From the NCBI GenBank assembly GCA_021737945.1, contig JAIPCX010000001.1, positions 124,001 through 188,000 of the forward strand: a stretch of DNA of 64,000 nucleotides, read 5' to 3'. Made by a program: the position numbers and the translations under genes. Under the pieces are notes generated by a model, which did not search any database, was not told the origin of the DNA, and saw only the letters and a program-made list of their open reading frames with translations. This DNA is from Polynucleobacter sp. (GTDB lineage Bacteria; Pseudomonadota; Gammaproteobacteria; Burkholderiales; Burkholderiaceae_D). Positions 46,857-55,213 of this stretch are shown piece after piece; the stretch's first letter is position 1; the number at the start of each line of letters is the position of its first letter.

Positions 46857-48211
46857 GCCACCACCTCTGCAGCATCTTCCTCGACAACGGGAAGTCTTAA
46901 TTCCGCCGCCAACCGCTCGATACCATTCGGCCGAAATTGCAACTCAATATTGTGGGCCGTGACCACCACCTTGGTGATCAGCAGGCGAACAATGCGCTCT
47001 TGTTCAACCGGAAAAAGCTGATCCCAGATCTTGTCGATCTGCAGCATCGCGATGCACACCTTAGCTTCATCGACTTGCGAGTCTCTAGCAGTCATGAATT
47101 GAGCCACCCGGGTCTTGAGATCAGGCGCGCACAAGATACGGCGCAGTTGCGCCACGACATTGGCTTCCAATTCGATCGCCGGAAACCGTGGCAAACCCGA
47201 TGCGCCAGCGTGCTCCTTGTTTTCGCGGGTGTGGATGTAATACCGGTACAACTTGCCTGCCCCCTTGCGTGTCCAAGCGGCTGTCAATGCGCGCCCATCG
47301 GCACCCTCCACGATGCCCTTCAGCAGAAACGGAACAGTCGCGCGCGTGTAGTTGCCTCGCATGCGGGGACTGATCTTCAAGACCGACTGCACAGCGTTCC
47401 AAGTGCTGGGTTCGATCAAGGGCTGATGCTCGCCCTTGAACCATTCGTCCTTGTGCCGCAACTCACCCAGGTAAGTTCGGTTGCCCAAGAGTTTATAGAT
47501 CAGACTTTTATCAATCAGCTTGCCCGCGCGGACGTTTCCATCTTGCGTAGTCCAGGCTTTGGAGGTCACACCATCCAACCGCAATTCCTTCACTAGCTTG
47601 GTACTGGAGCCGAGTTCTACAAACCGCTTGAAAATGTGTTGTATCACCCGGGCTTCGCGCTCATTCGGAATCAGACGGCGATCCTTCACGTCATAGCCGA
47701 GTGGTGGGATACCGCCCATCCACATACCCTTTCGTTTGGAGGCGGTGATCTTGTCGCGAATCCGCTCGCCGGTGACCTCGCGCTCAAACTGCGCAAAGGA
47801 GAGCAAGACATTCAACATCAACCGCCCCATAGATGTGGTCGTATTGAACTGCTGCGTCACCGACACGAATGACACCCCGATTCGCTCGAACACTTCGACC
47901 ATTTTTGAGAAGTCCGCCAAGCTACGGGTCATGCGGTCGATCTTGTAAACCACGACGATATCGATACGACCGTCTTCGATATCAGCCAATAACCGCCGCA
48001 GGCCAGGTCGTTCCATATTGCCACCAGAGAAGCCGCCATCATCGTAATCGTCAGCGACTGGAATCCAGCCTTCGTTACGCTGGCTGGCAATATAGGCGTG
48101 GCCTGCTTCCTTCTGCGCATCAATCGAATTGAATGTCTGATCCAATCGCTCATCACTCGACACACGGCAGTAGACAGCGCAGCGCTGGCGTCGCTTGAGA
48201 ACCTCACTCAT
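46853..48211 (-). CDS. Large serine recombinase (prophage integrase)
   Basis: This 452-residue serine recombinase has an N-terminal catalytic domain with CAVYCRVSSDE (nucleophile Ser18), DDYDDGGFSGGNMERPGLRRLL, VVVYKIDRMTRSLADF and FAQFEREVTGERIRDKI (helix E), then the recombinase domain GGIPPLGYDV...LGNRTYLGELRHKDEWF. The zinc beta-ribbon region (about 290-345) retains GRALTAAWTRKGAGKLYRYYIH but lacks its cysteines. It integrates or excises prophage DNA by site-specific strand exchange. It is cotranscribed with DUF2924 and small satellite genes. Confidence 0.93.
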   Translation of the reverse strand: MSEVLKRRQRCAVYCRVSSDERLDQTFNSIDAQKEAGHAYIASQRNEGWIPVADDYDDGGFSGGNMERPGLRRLLADIEDGRIDIVVVYKIDRMTRSLADFSKMVEVFERIGVSFVSVTQQFNTTTSMGRLMLNVLLSFAQFEREVTGERIRDKITASKRKGMWMGGIPPLGYDVKDRRLIPNEREARVIQHIFKRFVELGSSTKLVKELRLDGVTSKAWTTQDGNVRAGKLIDKSLIYKLLGNRTYLGELRHKDEWFKGEHQPLIEPSTWNAVQSVLKISPRMRGNYTRATVPFLLKGIVEGADGRALTAAWTRKGAGKLYRYYIHTRENKEHAGASGLPRFPAIELEANVVAQLRRILCAPDLKTRVAQFMTARDSQVDEAKVCIAMLQIDKIWDQLFPVEQERIVRLLITKVVVTAHNIELQFRPNGIERLAAELRLPVVEEDAAEVVA

Positions 48212-48708
48212 TACCGCACCCCTTTCTTTACCACCGGCTTAGGTGCTGTAGAGGATTTCAATCCAAAGAACACTGGCCCTGACCATGCGGTACCGGTGAT
48301 TTCTTTGGCGATGCGGGAGAGGCTTCGATAAGGACGTCCCTCGAATTCATACTGGCCATCGACCGTGACCATGATCCGATATTCTTTCCCCTGATACTCG
48401 CGGGTGAAAACCGTACCGGCCATCAGACGTATATCTCGGTCGCGTTTTTTGTTTTGTCCCGAATCGATGATTTGCTGAATGCGGCGCTTATTTCGATCCA
48501 TCAGCGCACGATCAACTTTGCGGAATTCAATTTCTTGTAGCCGGTATGCGATGCGTCGCTCAAGAAACTGTCGGTTGTGCGTCGGGGTGTCGTTGCCAAA
48601 CAAGCTTTTCCAGAGCGATCGGATGTCGGTCATCGGCAGATCGGGCAATCCGGCGATTTGGGCCAATACAGAGAGTGGCGTGGCATAGGGCGATGATGCA
48701 GTGGTCAT
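48211..48708 (-). CDS. DUF2924 protein
   Basis: This 165-residue protein includes LPDLPMTDIRSLWKSLFG and LERRIAYRLQEIEFRKVD, then GTVFTREYQGKEYRIMV, GQYEFEGRPYRSLSRIAKEITGT and WSGPVFFGL, the DUF2924 signature. It is consistently adjacent to serine recombinases of prophages and resembles DNA-binding RAMA-like domains. It ends one nucleotide into the recombinase start and overlaps the upstream small gene by 4 nt. A role as recombination directionality or accessory factor is plausible. Confidence 0.85.
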   Translation of the reverse strand: MTTASSPYATPLSVLAQIAGLPDLPMTDIRSLWKSLFGNDTPTHNRQFLERRIAYRLQEIEFRKVDRALMDRNKRRIQQIIDSGQNKKRDRDIRLMAGTVFTREYQGKEYRIMVTVDGQYEFEGRPYRSLSRIAKEITGTAWSGPVFFGLKSSTAPKPVVKKGVR

Positions 48709-48920
48709 TTGGACTCCGTGACGGTGTTTGTCGGGTCCGTATGAACGCTCTGGTTACCGGAATAGCCAAGTACTAAATGACTCTTTGAAACCCTATTTGC
48801 GGACTTCGCAACAGGCTTTTCCCATAGGCGGGACATACCACTTACCAGCAGGGCAGATACCTCGTCCATGCGCTCTTCAACGGTCATGGATTCTGGGGGG
48901 CGGCGGTTGATTTCGTGCAT
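48705..48920 (-). CDS. Small protein upstream of DUF2924
   Basis: This 71-residue protein MHEINRRPPESMTVEERMDE...LLVSGMSRLWEK is of a type often found as first gene of recombinase-DUF2924 operons. I chose the ATG at 48920 because family members start MHEINRR; the open frame reaches 48995. It overlaps the DUF2924 start (ATGA). The function is unknown. It has no membrane segment. Confidence 0.6.
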   Translation of the reverse strand: MHEINRRPPESMTVEERMDEVSALLVSGMSRLWEKPVAKSANRVSKSHLVLGYSGNQSVHTDPTNTVTESK

Positions 48921-49066
48921 TGGGTACCAGTCATTTAGGTTCAACGATACAAGGTAGAAATTGTGGGCGAGAAGCAGCCTGAAACCCATCAGCAAGTTGC
49001 TAACGGATGCGGAAAGGTGCGGAAAAATGCAACAACTATTTGTTAAATTGAAACTTCTGTGACAAG

Positions 49067-49095
49067 TTGCAAAGAGAACGAACGTTCTCTAGAAT
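49067..49095 (+). promoter_or_regulatory. Repressor promoter with operator in the spacer
   Basis: -35 TTGCAA (49067-49072) and -10 TAGAAT (49090-49095) are exactly 17 nt apart. The spacer is filled by the dyad AGAGAACG-AA-CGTTCTCT (49073-49090), which contains GAAC-N4-GTTC. It lies just before the LexA-like gene at 49102 and is positioned for autorepression. Confidence 0.7.
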
Positions 49096-49101
49096 ATAGC
49101 C

Positions 49102-49689
49102 GTGAAGAAAGCTATTAACGACAGAGAACACCTTGCCACCCTGCAGAGCTACTACGCCGAGCATCGTGTGTTGCCCTCGTACGCCCGTTTGATGACCCTG
49201 CTTGGTTATGCCTCCAAGTCGGCAGTCAAAAAAGCGCTGGAAAGGCTTGAGGACGCTGGGTTACTCGACCGCACGCCAGATGGCGACTGGTCACCTAGCG
49301 AACGCTTCTTCGAGCGGGCGATTGCAACCCAGCCTGTGCCAGCGGGGATGCCCATCGCAGCTGATAGCGATATGCATGAACCGATCACGATTGATCGGTT
49401 TTTAATCGATCAACCTTCAAAAACCGTACTCATTCGGGTGAAGGGCGACAGCATGGTGGACGCCGGGATCCACAGCGGTGATTTAGCAGTTGTAGAACGT
49501 ACCAGCGAGGCCACGCCGGGGGACATCGTGGTCGCAATCGTCGACGATGAATTCACATTAAAAACTCTAGCGAGAGACAAAGTCGGATATCACCTGCTTC
49601 CTGCCAATGCGAATTACGCCATCATTCGGCCAGCTGGCAAGCTTGAGATTTTCGGTGTCATGGTTGGACTAGTGCGTAAATACTCATGA
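49102..49689 (+). CDS. LexA-like prophage repressor with S24 peptidase domain
   Basis: This 195-residue protein has an N-terminal winged HTH like LexA (REHLATLQSYYAEHRVLPSY, LLGYASKSAVKKALERLEDAGL), a linker with the Ala81-Gly82 cleavage bond in PVPAGMP, and an S24 peptidase domain with Ser117 in KGDSMVDAGI and Lys154 in FTLKTLAR. It should repress its own promoter and, after RecA-stimulated self-cleavage, allow prophage induction. A GTG/ATG choice is not an issue: the start at 49102 is a GTG following the -10 closely, so the message would be nearly leaderless. Confidence 0.9.
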   Translation: MKKAINDREHLATLQSYYAEHRVLPSYARLMTLLGYASKSAVKKALERLEDAGLLDRTPDGDWSPSERFFERAIATQPVPAGMPIAADSDMHEPITIDRFLIDQPSKTVLIRVKGDSMVDAGIHSGDLAVVERTSEATPGDIVVAIVDDEFTLKTLARDKVGYHLLPANANYAIIRPAGKLEIFGVMVGLVRKYS

Positions 49690-49701
49690 GGACAATAAAA
49701 A

Positions 49702-50940
49702 TTGAAAATATTCTCACCCACCCATTTTCTACGCCACGTATCTAAACCAGCGCTGCACGGCTTCACCCAGGCTCATCCGATCTTCCCTCGTTTGACAATT
49801 GACTGGGAGAGCTCAGAAAATTCATTGGCAGACACCGTTCATGCAGCAATCGAGGTGCTGCAAACTTCGCTGCACACAACTGATCTTTCCGAAAAAGAAA
49901 AATCGGCAATCGCTGATGATTTGAATCTCTGGCACGATGATTTGCGACGTGTTCACCTCCTCACCAACGATCTGGCAGCCAATGAATTTCATATCGGCTG
50001 CGCTAATGATGCAGAGGCGCTTACTGCTTTTGACGGTCGTGATGCCCGCGAGAAGGCGCTATGGGTCTTTCATGCGCGGGACAAATTATTCCGTGATGTC
50101 GAACTGCACCTGGCCTTCCAAGCCAAGGCCAACGGTAAATACTGGAAGAAGCACCGCATTGAACCGGGTCTGGATTTAACCAATGAACGGGCAAAGCTGG
50201 AAGCGTTCAGTCACGAGGTAGCCAAGCTCTACGAAAGATCTGGTGGCGGAAAAAGCGCTCACATCGAGCGAAGCATCCTTGCTTCTGATGGCAGCATCCA
50301 ACTGACTATCTATGTCGAAGGCCCACTGACAGCACTGGCGCACTTCACCGAAAATAAATTCAATCGCGTCACCACGCGTATCGCTCTTGAAACTGCCATC
50401 GTCTACCAACCAGCAACCGGTGTAATCGAAAGCGTAGTCAAAGGGGGCGCAAAAGCTCATCAGGCTGTACTGCAGCTTTTCGGCAAGCATGTAGTCGGGC
50501 GAGATATCACGCCAGCTGAAATTGAGAAGACGCGCTTTAAACTTAATGAGCTGCGCGAGGGACTGGAAACATTTGAAGTCCTGTCGCACCTTGGGGTTGA
50601 AAAAATTCGCTTGCGCCGTGCACAGTTCAAGCCGCGCGCGAGCACCGGCATTTCCATTCGCATCGAAGCCTCTCCAGAACAACATCAAGACGACGCGATC
50701 GAACTAGCGCGCAGCACGCTGCAAGTCCGGCATTCATTCGAAACTGAATACGATCTCGACGGCGCATCAGTCCTCGTCTACTTAGCAGCGGTGGGCGGTC
50801 ATCAACCCAAGCGTTTCAGCTTCGATGTGTACGCAACAGGATCGTCCACCATCAAAAATCTTTCGGAGAAAAACCAGCCCATTGCTAATGCCATATTGCA
50901 GTCGCTCAACGTCATCGAGCCCGAAGAGGCAGTCGCTTGA
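49702..50940 (+). CDS. Hypothetical phage protein, TTG start
   Basis: This 412-residue protein begins at a TTG at 49702, 12 nt after the repressor stop, with GAGG about 10 nt upstream. It starts MKIFSPTHFLRHVSKPALHGF. I recognise no domain. It is rich in helices, has an Arg/Lys-rich C-terminal half (RLRRAQFKPRASTGISIRIE) and a conserved-looking ALWVFHARDKLFRDVELHLA segment (about 110-130). It overlaps the following zinc-finger gene by 4 nt (TTGA), so both are in the repressor operon. It could be a regulator of lysogeny or an anti-host factor; there is no evidence for either. Confidence 0.55.
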   Translation: MKIFSPTHFLRHVSKPALHGFTQAHPIFPRLTIDWESSENSLADTVHAAIEVLQTSLHTTDLSEKEKSAIADDLNLWHDDLRRVHLLTNDLAANEFHIGCANDAEALTAFDGRDAREKALWVFHARDKLFRDVELHLAFQAKANGKYWKKHRIEPGLDLTNERAKLEAFSHEVAKLYERSGGGKSAHIERSILASDGSIQLTIYVEGPLTALAHFTENKFNRVTTRIALETAIVYQPATGVIESVVKGGAKAHQAVLQLFGKHVVGRDITPAEIEKTRFKLNELREGLETFEVLSHLGVEKIRLRRAQFKPRASTGISIRIEASPEQHQDDAIELARSTLQVRHSFETEYDLDGASVLVYLAAVGGHQPKRFSFDVYATGSSTIKNLSEKNQPIANAILQSLNVIEPEEAVA

Positions 50941-51890
50941 GCAAAACCCTGGTGAATGCGACAGCGGTGCTGTGCCATTTGCTGGAGCAGGCTAAGCCGA
51001 CAGTTAATGGCACCACATTGCTCAGCGGCCCGTTTGGCGAAGGCGGACACGAACTCGTTCGAGAACGCTTGCTAGTGTTTGGACCGACCCTGACCTACGT
51101 AACCTGTCCAGACTGTGAGGTTGAAACGGCGCGCGTCGTGCGAACGGTTAGTGTGGACCAGATTCTGCTCAACTGCGATGAGTGCGGAGAAGTCGATGCA
51201 GAACGCGCACTGCTTCAGACTTACACGGTCAGCCTGTCGAGGCTCATCGATCGGTTAGTCAGCAGCCTGGCATTGCCACCGACTTCCGTCAAGGTCATCG
51301 ATATCGATCTCTCATGGCGCCTCGGCATAGAGGAGCACAAACGTGGGAAGGCACAAACGTGGTATTTCGCCCGGCACTTGAATGATCATGCGATAGCTAA
51401 GCGTCTGCTCGAACAGATACGTGCTGACAACGCTGCGCAATCGGCCAAAATCATTACCAGCAGCGACACACCCCTACCCGATGGTTCGCCGCTTAGCGAA
51501 TATGGCGTAGTGAATCTGGCAGCTGTCGCGCGGCTGTCGCAGAGTCGATTTATTTTCTTCGATGACAGGGTCGAGGTAACTCTTTCGCAGCCTGATGAGG
51601 AATCGATACCTACCACTTCTTTGCGCTATGTCCGTGAGAAGGCATGGGCCTATGTTGATGGCGTGAAATATGAGTTGGAAGGGATGCAGCAGAAAATTCT
51701 ACTCGCGCTAATGGATGCACATGCGCACCGCCTGGAGGGCAAGGAGATTGCCGATCGATGCGGCTCAGAGGCATTTCCATTTCAACCGGCGAAGTATTTC
51801 GGCCGTAATAACGAAGTCTACAGAGCCTTTATTAAGTACGTGCCCGGTGACAAAGTCTACGAGTTGAATATTTCGAAGCGCGAACCGTAA
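50937..51890 (+). CDS. Zinc-finger-containing hypothetical protein, TTG start
   Basis: This 317-residue protein starts at a TTG overlapping the previous stop. Residues about 55-85 contain TCPDCEVETARVV...LNCDECGEVDAER, two CxxC pairs that probably bind zinc. The C-terminal third (ALMDAHAHRLEGKEIADRCG, PAKYFGRNNEVYRAFIKYV) looks like a winged helix. It is cotranscribed with the preceding gene downstream of the repressor. Function is unknown; DNA binding is likely. Confidence 0.55.
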   Translation: MSKTLVNATAVLCHLLEQAKPTVNGTTLLSGPFGEGGHELVRERLLVFGPTLTYVTCPDCEVETARVVRTVSVDQILLNCDECGEVDAERALLQTYTVSLSRLIDRLVSSLALPPTSVKVIDIDLSWRLGIEEHKRGKAQTWYFARHLNDHAIAKRLLEQIRADNAAQSAKIITSSDTPLPDGSPLSEYGVVNLAAVARLSQSRFIFFDDRVEVTLSQPDEESIPTTSLRYVREKAWAYVDGVKYELEGMQQKILLALMDAHAHRLEGKEIADRCGSEAFPFQPAKYFGRNNEVYRAFIKYVPGDKVYELNISKREP

Positions 51891-51933
51891 ATAAGCTTTG
51901 GATTGAGAAATTGAAATGGCTTAAAGGTTGAAC

Positions 51934-52452
51934 ATGAAACAGGCACCAGCAACTGGATCAAATGATGACGATCGAACGACAGCCGTAGGCTTGGCTCGAT
52001 ACGCATTCGAGTACATTGAAGCAGCTCTGCTTGTGGATGAGCATGATGCTGATGTGAGGCCGGGAAATCAGATTTCTCCAGTACCTGCTTACTTTTTAGC
52101 TTTGCACGGAATTGAGTTGACTCTCAAGTCGTATCTTCGACATCAAGGTGTTCCCCTTCGAGAACTTCGTTCAAAGAAATACGGACACGACGTTCATGCT
52201 TGCTATCGGAAGTCCAAAGAATTGGGACTGCTGCATCGTTTTAGTGAACAGCCTGCGGATGTCGATGGTCTTCGTATGCTGATTGATTTGAACAATGACC
52301 ATGGGTTGAGGTACATAAAAACTGGATCAAAGCAGTTTCCGCTGTGGTCGTTGGTTGCGCCGTTGGCAGTCCGATTACACCAGGCTGTGGCTCCCCTTGT
52401 TGGGTGCAAAACATTCACTTCGGCGTTCGGAGGATATCCACCTTCGCTGTAA
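51934..52452 (+). CDS. HEPN-like domain protein
   Basis: This 172-residue protein starts at the ATG at 51934 after AAAGG with 7-nt spacing; a TTG lies 6 nt upstream. The helical core reads GLARYAFEYIEAALLVDEH and YFLALHGIELTLKSYLRHQG, then KKYGHDVHACYRKSKELGL, the scheme of HEPN domains (HxxELxLK...H). There is no R-X4-6-H catalytic motif, so it may be inactive as an RNase. It is followed by a strong terminator. Confidence 0.6.
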   Translation: MKQAPATGSNDDDRTTAVGLARYAFEYIEAALLVDEHDADVRPGNQISPVPAYFLALHGIELTLKSYLRHQGVPLRELRSKKYGHDVHACYRKSKELGLLHRFSEQPADVDGLRMLIDLNNDHGLRYIKTGSKQFPLWSLVAPLAVRLHQAVAPLVGCKTFTSAFGGYPPSL

Positions 52453-52492
52453 CGCCATCTTCAATTTAGATTCATAAAAAAATTTTCCCAAC

Positions 52493-52526
52493 ACCCGGCT
52501 CCTGCACGCAGGAGGCCGGGTTTTTT
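52493..52526 (+). terminator. Rho-independent terminator
   Basis: ACCCGGC-TCCTG stem pairs with CAGGA-GCCGGGT around a CACG loop, followed by six T. It ends the repressor operon just after the HEPN-like gene. Confidence 0.85.
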
Positions 52527-52677
52527 GCTTTTTATCCGCACGAATTCGATTTGCAGAACCCCTCTGCCGAATCTGCCGAACGTGTTGCAGAACCCGCCTT
52601 GAAATACTTCAAGCACTGGTTAGCGCTGCTATCAAGCCGCACGAAACAGGGCCTTTTTCACCTTCAAGGAGACTCAA

Positions 52678-52905
52678 TTGCAACACTCAGAACCCGTTAT
52701 TCGGCATCTCAACCAACGGCAGCTTGCCGAACGTTGGGATCTCAGCGAAGCCACCCTTGAGCGCTGGCGCTCTGATGGCATCGGCCCTATTTTTCTCAAA
52801 CTGCAAGGCCAGGTTCGTTACCGGATCGAAGACATCGAATCCTTCGAAGCCGACAGCCTGCGTAAGAGTACTTCTGAGCGTGAAGTAGCCCGAGGTGCAG
52901 CATGA
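52678..52905 (+). CDS. Small HTH DNA-binding protein, TTG start
   Basis: This 75-residue protein starts at a TTG at 52678 supported by AAGGAGA 5-6 nt upstream. The HTH IRHLNQRQLAERWDLSEATLERWR and GIGPIFLKLQGQVRYRIEDIESFE is of the AlpA/MerR-like class. It is the first gene of the replication/recombination cassette and overlaps the next gene by 4 nt. It resembles the HTH gene at 41481. It probably regulates or licenses the early operon. Confidence 0.72.
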   Translation: MQHSEPVIRHLNQRQLAERWDLSEATLERWRSDGIGPIFLKLQGQVRYRIEDIESFEADSLRKSTSEREVARGAA

Positions 52906-53381
52906 GCACCCCGACAACCTTCACGCCCGAACAGGTGTTAGCCACTCCGGCCGGAACCCTGGCGCAACAACCCGCCGAACTGCTCTTTAGCTTTAAAAAT
53001 TCAGCAGATGATCTTCTGACCGATGCCAAATCGCTGTGTGATCACATTGATCAAGCCATCGATTTTAAGTGGAACGAACGAGCTCGCTTTCTGCGCCACG
53101 AGGTAGACAAAGACACAGGCGTTGTGCATTTCGATGACGGCAATGTACGTATCACTGCTGATCTCCCGAAAAAAATCGAATGGGATCAGACGCGCTTAGC
53201 TGAAATCGCGCGCCGTATTAGCGAGAGTGGTGACGACCCTAAGCAGTACGTCGAAATCACCTTCCGCGTGAGTGAAACCAAGTTCAACGCCTGGCCCGAC
53301 ACCCTTAAGTCCTCTTTCAACGCTGCCCGCACAGTTAAAACCGGGAAGCCTTCCTATCGTCTTGCCCTAATCAAGGAGTAA
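52902..53381 (+). CDS. Phage early hypothetical protein
   Basis: This 159-residue protein MSTPTTFTPEQVLATPAGTL has a helical acidic N-terminal part and FNAWPDTLKSSFNAARTVKT near the C-terminus. It precedes the Sak4-like recombination genes in the same operon and overlaps the HTH gene. I do not recognise its family beyond its position. Many siphovirus recombination operons carry such a small helper gene. Confidence 0.6.
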   Translation: MSTPTTFTPEQVLATPAGTLAQQPAELLFSFKNSADDLLTDAKSLCDHIDQAIDFKWNERARFLRHEVDKDTGVVHFDDGNVRITADLPKKIEWDQTRLAEIARRISESGDDPKQYVEITFRVSETKFNAWPDTLKSSFNAARTVKTGKPSYRLALIKE

Positions 53382-53385
53382 CGCC

Positions 53386-53700
53386 ATGTTTTTCAGAAAA
53401 GCTGCCATCGACAAGCTTCGTCAACGTGCCGAATGGGGCATGCGCGACCTGCCCGACACCATCCGTGTTCCAGCCTTGGAAAGCTATCGTCCCCACGAAG
53501 TCGTTATCGCATTAGAAGAGTCCACATTGGATGATCTGGCATTTGCCATGATCGGCATTGAATCGCAAATAGCAGAAATGCGCCGTCCACTGGTTGGCTT
53601 GCGTGAACTGTACGAGCAAGCGCGCAAACGTGGCGGCGTGGGCTCGAACACCGTGTCTGAAGTGTTTTTACAAAATCACTCAGCGGAGGTGACCAAATGA
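53386..53700 (+). CDS. Phage early hypothetical protein (small)
   Basis: This 104-residue protein (MFFRKAAIDKLRQRAEWGMRD) has a helical acidic middle with PHEVVIALEESTLDDLAFAM, and overlaps the Sak4-like gene by 4 nt. AAGGAG lies before the ATG. I do not recognise the family. It is expressed with the recombination genes. Confidence 0.55.
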   Translation: MFFRKAAIDKLRQRAEWGMRDLPDTIRVPALESYRPHEVVIALEESTLDDLAFAMIGIESQIAEMRRPLVGLRELYEQARKRGGVGSNTVSEVFLQNHSAEVTK

Positions 53701-54593
53701 GCTTACCCATCATTACGGCCGACCAGCGTCTGGCTGAACGACGTGGCGTTAAAGGTGTGTTGGTTGGTAAATCCGGCATCGGCAAAACCTCGCAGCTCTG
53801 GACTCTCAACCCCGCCTCAACACTGTTCTTCGATCTGGAAGCAGGTGACCTCGCTGTTGAAGGCTATGCCGGAGACACTATTCGCCCTCGCACGTGGCAG
53901 GAATGCCGTGACTTCGCTGTGTTTATTGGCGGAGCTAACCCGGCACTACGAGAAGACCAGCCTTACAGCGAAGCGCACTTCAGCGCCGTTTGTGAACGCT
54001 TTGGAGACCCGGTTGCGCTCGACAAATACGACACCGTGTTCGTCGACTCCATCACAGTTGCCGGGCGCTTGTGTCTGCAATGGTGTAAAGGGCAACCGCA
54101 AGCCTATTCCGAAAAAACCGGCAAGCCCGACAACCGTGGAGCCTATGGCTTGATGGGTCAGGAAATGATCGCCTGGCTGACTCATCTGCAGCACACGCGA
54201 CGCAAGAATGTCTGGTTCGTCGGGATCCTCAATGAGGCCTTAGACGATTTCAACCGCCGGGTTTTCTCTCTGCAGATCGATGGTTCCAAAACTGGGTTGG
54301 AGTTACCGGGCATTGTCGATGAAGTCATCACACTGGCCGAGGTCAAGGCTGACGATGGCAGCAGCTATCGCACCTTCGTGTGCCACACCCTCAATCAGTG
54401 GGGTTACCCAGCCAAAGATCGCTCTGGTCGTCTGGACGCGATTGAAGAACCGAATCTCGGCCGACTGATGCAAAAGATCGCCGGCCCTGCCCGGCCTGCG
54501 ACCGAGCGTCTCGACTTTGCGCGGCCACCCGCGACTACCGACGAGCCCGCCCAACCCAATCCGCTATCCACTATTTCTTTTCAGGAGTCCTGA
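53697..54593 (+). CDS. Sak4-like RecA-family ATPase (AAA_24)
   Basis: This 298-residue protein has Walker A GVLVGKSGIGKTSQL (about 17-31), a FFDLEAGDLAVEGY strand (about 43-56) and DTVFVDSITVAGR (Walker B, about 110). AAA_24/Sak4 proteins are phage single-strand annealing proteins with RecA-like fold, paired with an SSB. The next gene is the probable SSB partner. It overlaps its predecessor by 4 nt. Confidence 0.82.
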   Translation: MSLPIITADQRLAERRGVKGVLVGKSGIGKTSQLWTLNPASTLFFDLEAGDLAVEGYAGDTIRPRTWQECRDFAVFIGGANPALREDQPYSEAHFSAVCERFGDPVALDKYDTVFVDSITVAGRLCLQWCKGQPQAYSEKTGKPDNRGAYGLMGQEMIAWLTHLQHTRRKNVWFVGILNEALDDFNRRVFSLQIDGSKTGLELPGIVDEVITLAEVKADDGSSYRTFVCHTLNQWGYPAKDRSGRLDAIEEPNLGRLMQKIAGPARPATERLDFARPPATTDEPAQPNPLSTISFQES

Positions 54594-54595
54594 TC

Positions 54596-55201
54596 ATGAC
54601 TTTTTTCGATTTCAACTCTGCTGCCGAGCAAGCTAACTACGATCTCATTCCCAAGGGCACCATTGCGCGCGTTCGCATGACCATCAAACCAGGCGGCTAT
54701 GACGATGCCTCTCAAGGCTGGACTGGCGGCTTTGCGACCTGCAGCCAGACGACAGGATCGGTCTATCTGAACTGTGAGTTCGTAGTACTCGATGGTCCTT
54801 TCGCTCGCCGCAAGATGTGGTCACTCATTGGTCTCTACAGCGCCAAAGGTGCCGAGTGGACCAATATGGGACGTACTTTCATCAAAGCCATCCTCAATTC
54901 TGCGCGTGGCATTAATCCGAGCGACAACAGTCCAGCTGCACAGAATGCTCGCCGCATCAGCGGATTCGCTGATCTGGAAGGCATCGAATTCATTGGCAAG
55001 GTCGACTGGGATAAGGATCAGAACGGTCAGGACAAGTGCGTCATTAAATCCGCCATTACTGCGGAACATAAAGACTATGCCGCCTACGTGAACGGCTCAG
55101 CACCCTCTGTATCCCCAGCGCCAGGAACACCGACTGTCAACGCCTATGCACAGGCGACCGGACGCTCGCCGGTTCCGGGTCGCCCCAGCTGGGCGCAGTA
55201 A
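54596..55201 (+). CDS. DUF669-like single-stranded DNA-binding protein
   Basis: This 201-residue protein MTFFDFNSAAEQANYDLIPKG with GTIARVRMTIKPGGY and a beta-rich core resembles DUF669 proteins linked to Sak4-like recombinases. The last 35 residues (PSVSPAPGTPTVNAYAQATG) are Pro/Ala-rich like an SSB tail. It would coat ssDNA for annealing and replication. Confidence 0.72.
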   Translation: MTFFDFNSAAEQANYDLIPKGTIARVRMTIKPGGYDDASQGWTGGFATCSQTTGSVYLNCEFVVLDGPFARRKMWSLIGLYSAKGAEWTNMGRTFIKAILNSARGINPSDNSPAAQNARRISGFADLEGIEFIGKVDWDKDQNGQDKCVIKSAITAEHKDYAAYVNGSAPSVSPAPGTPTVNAYAQATGRSPVPGRPSWAQ

Positions 55202-55213
55202 GGGAGAGCAACC

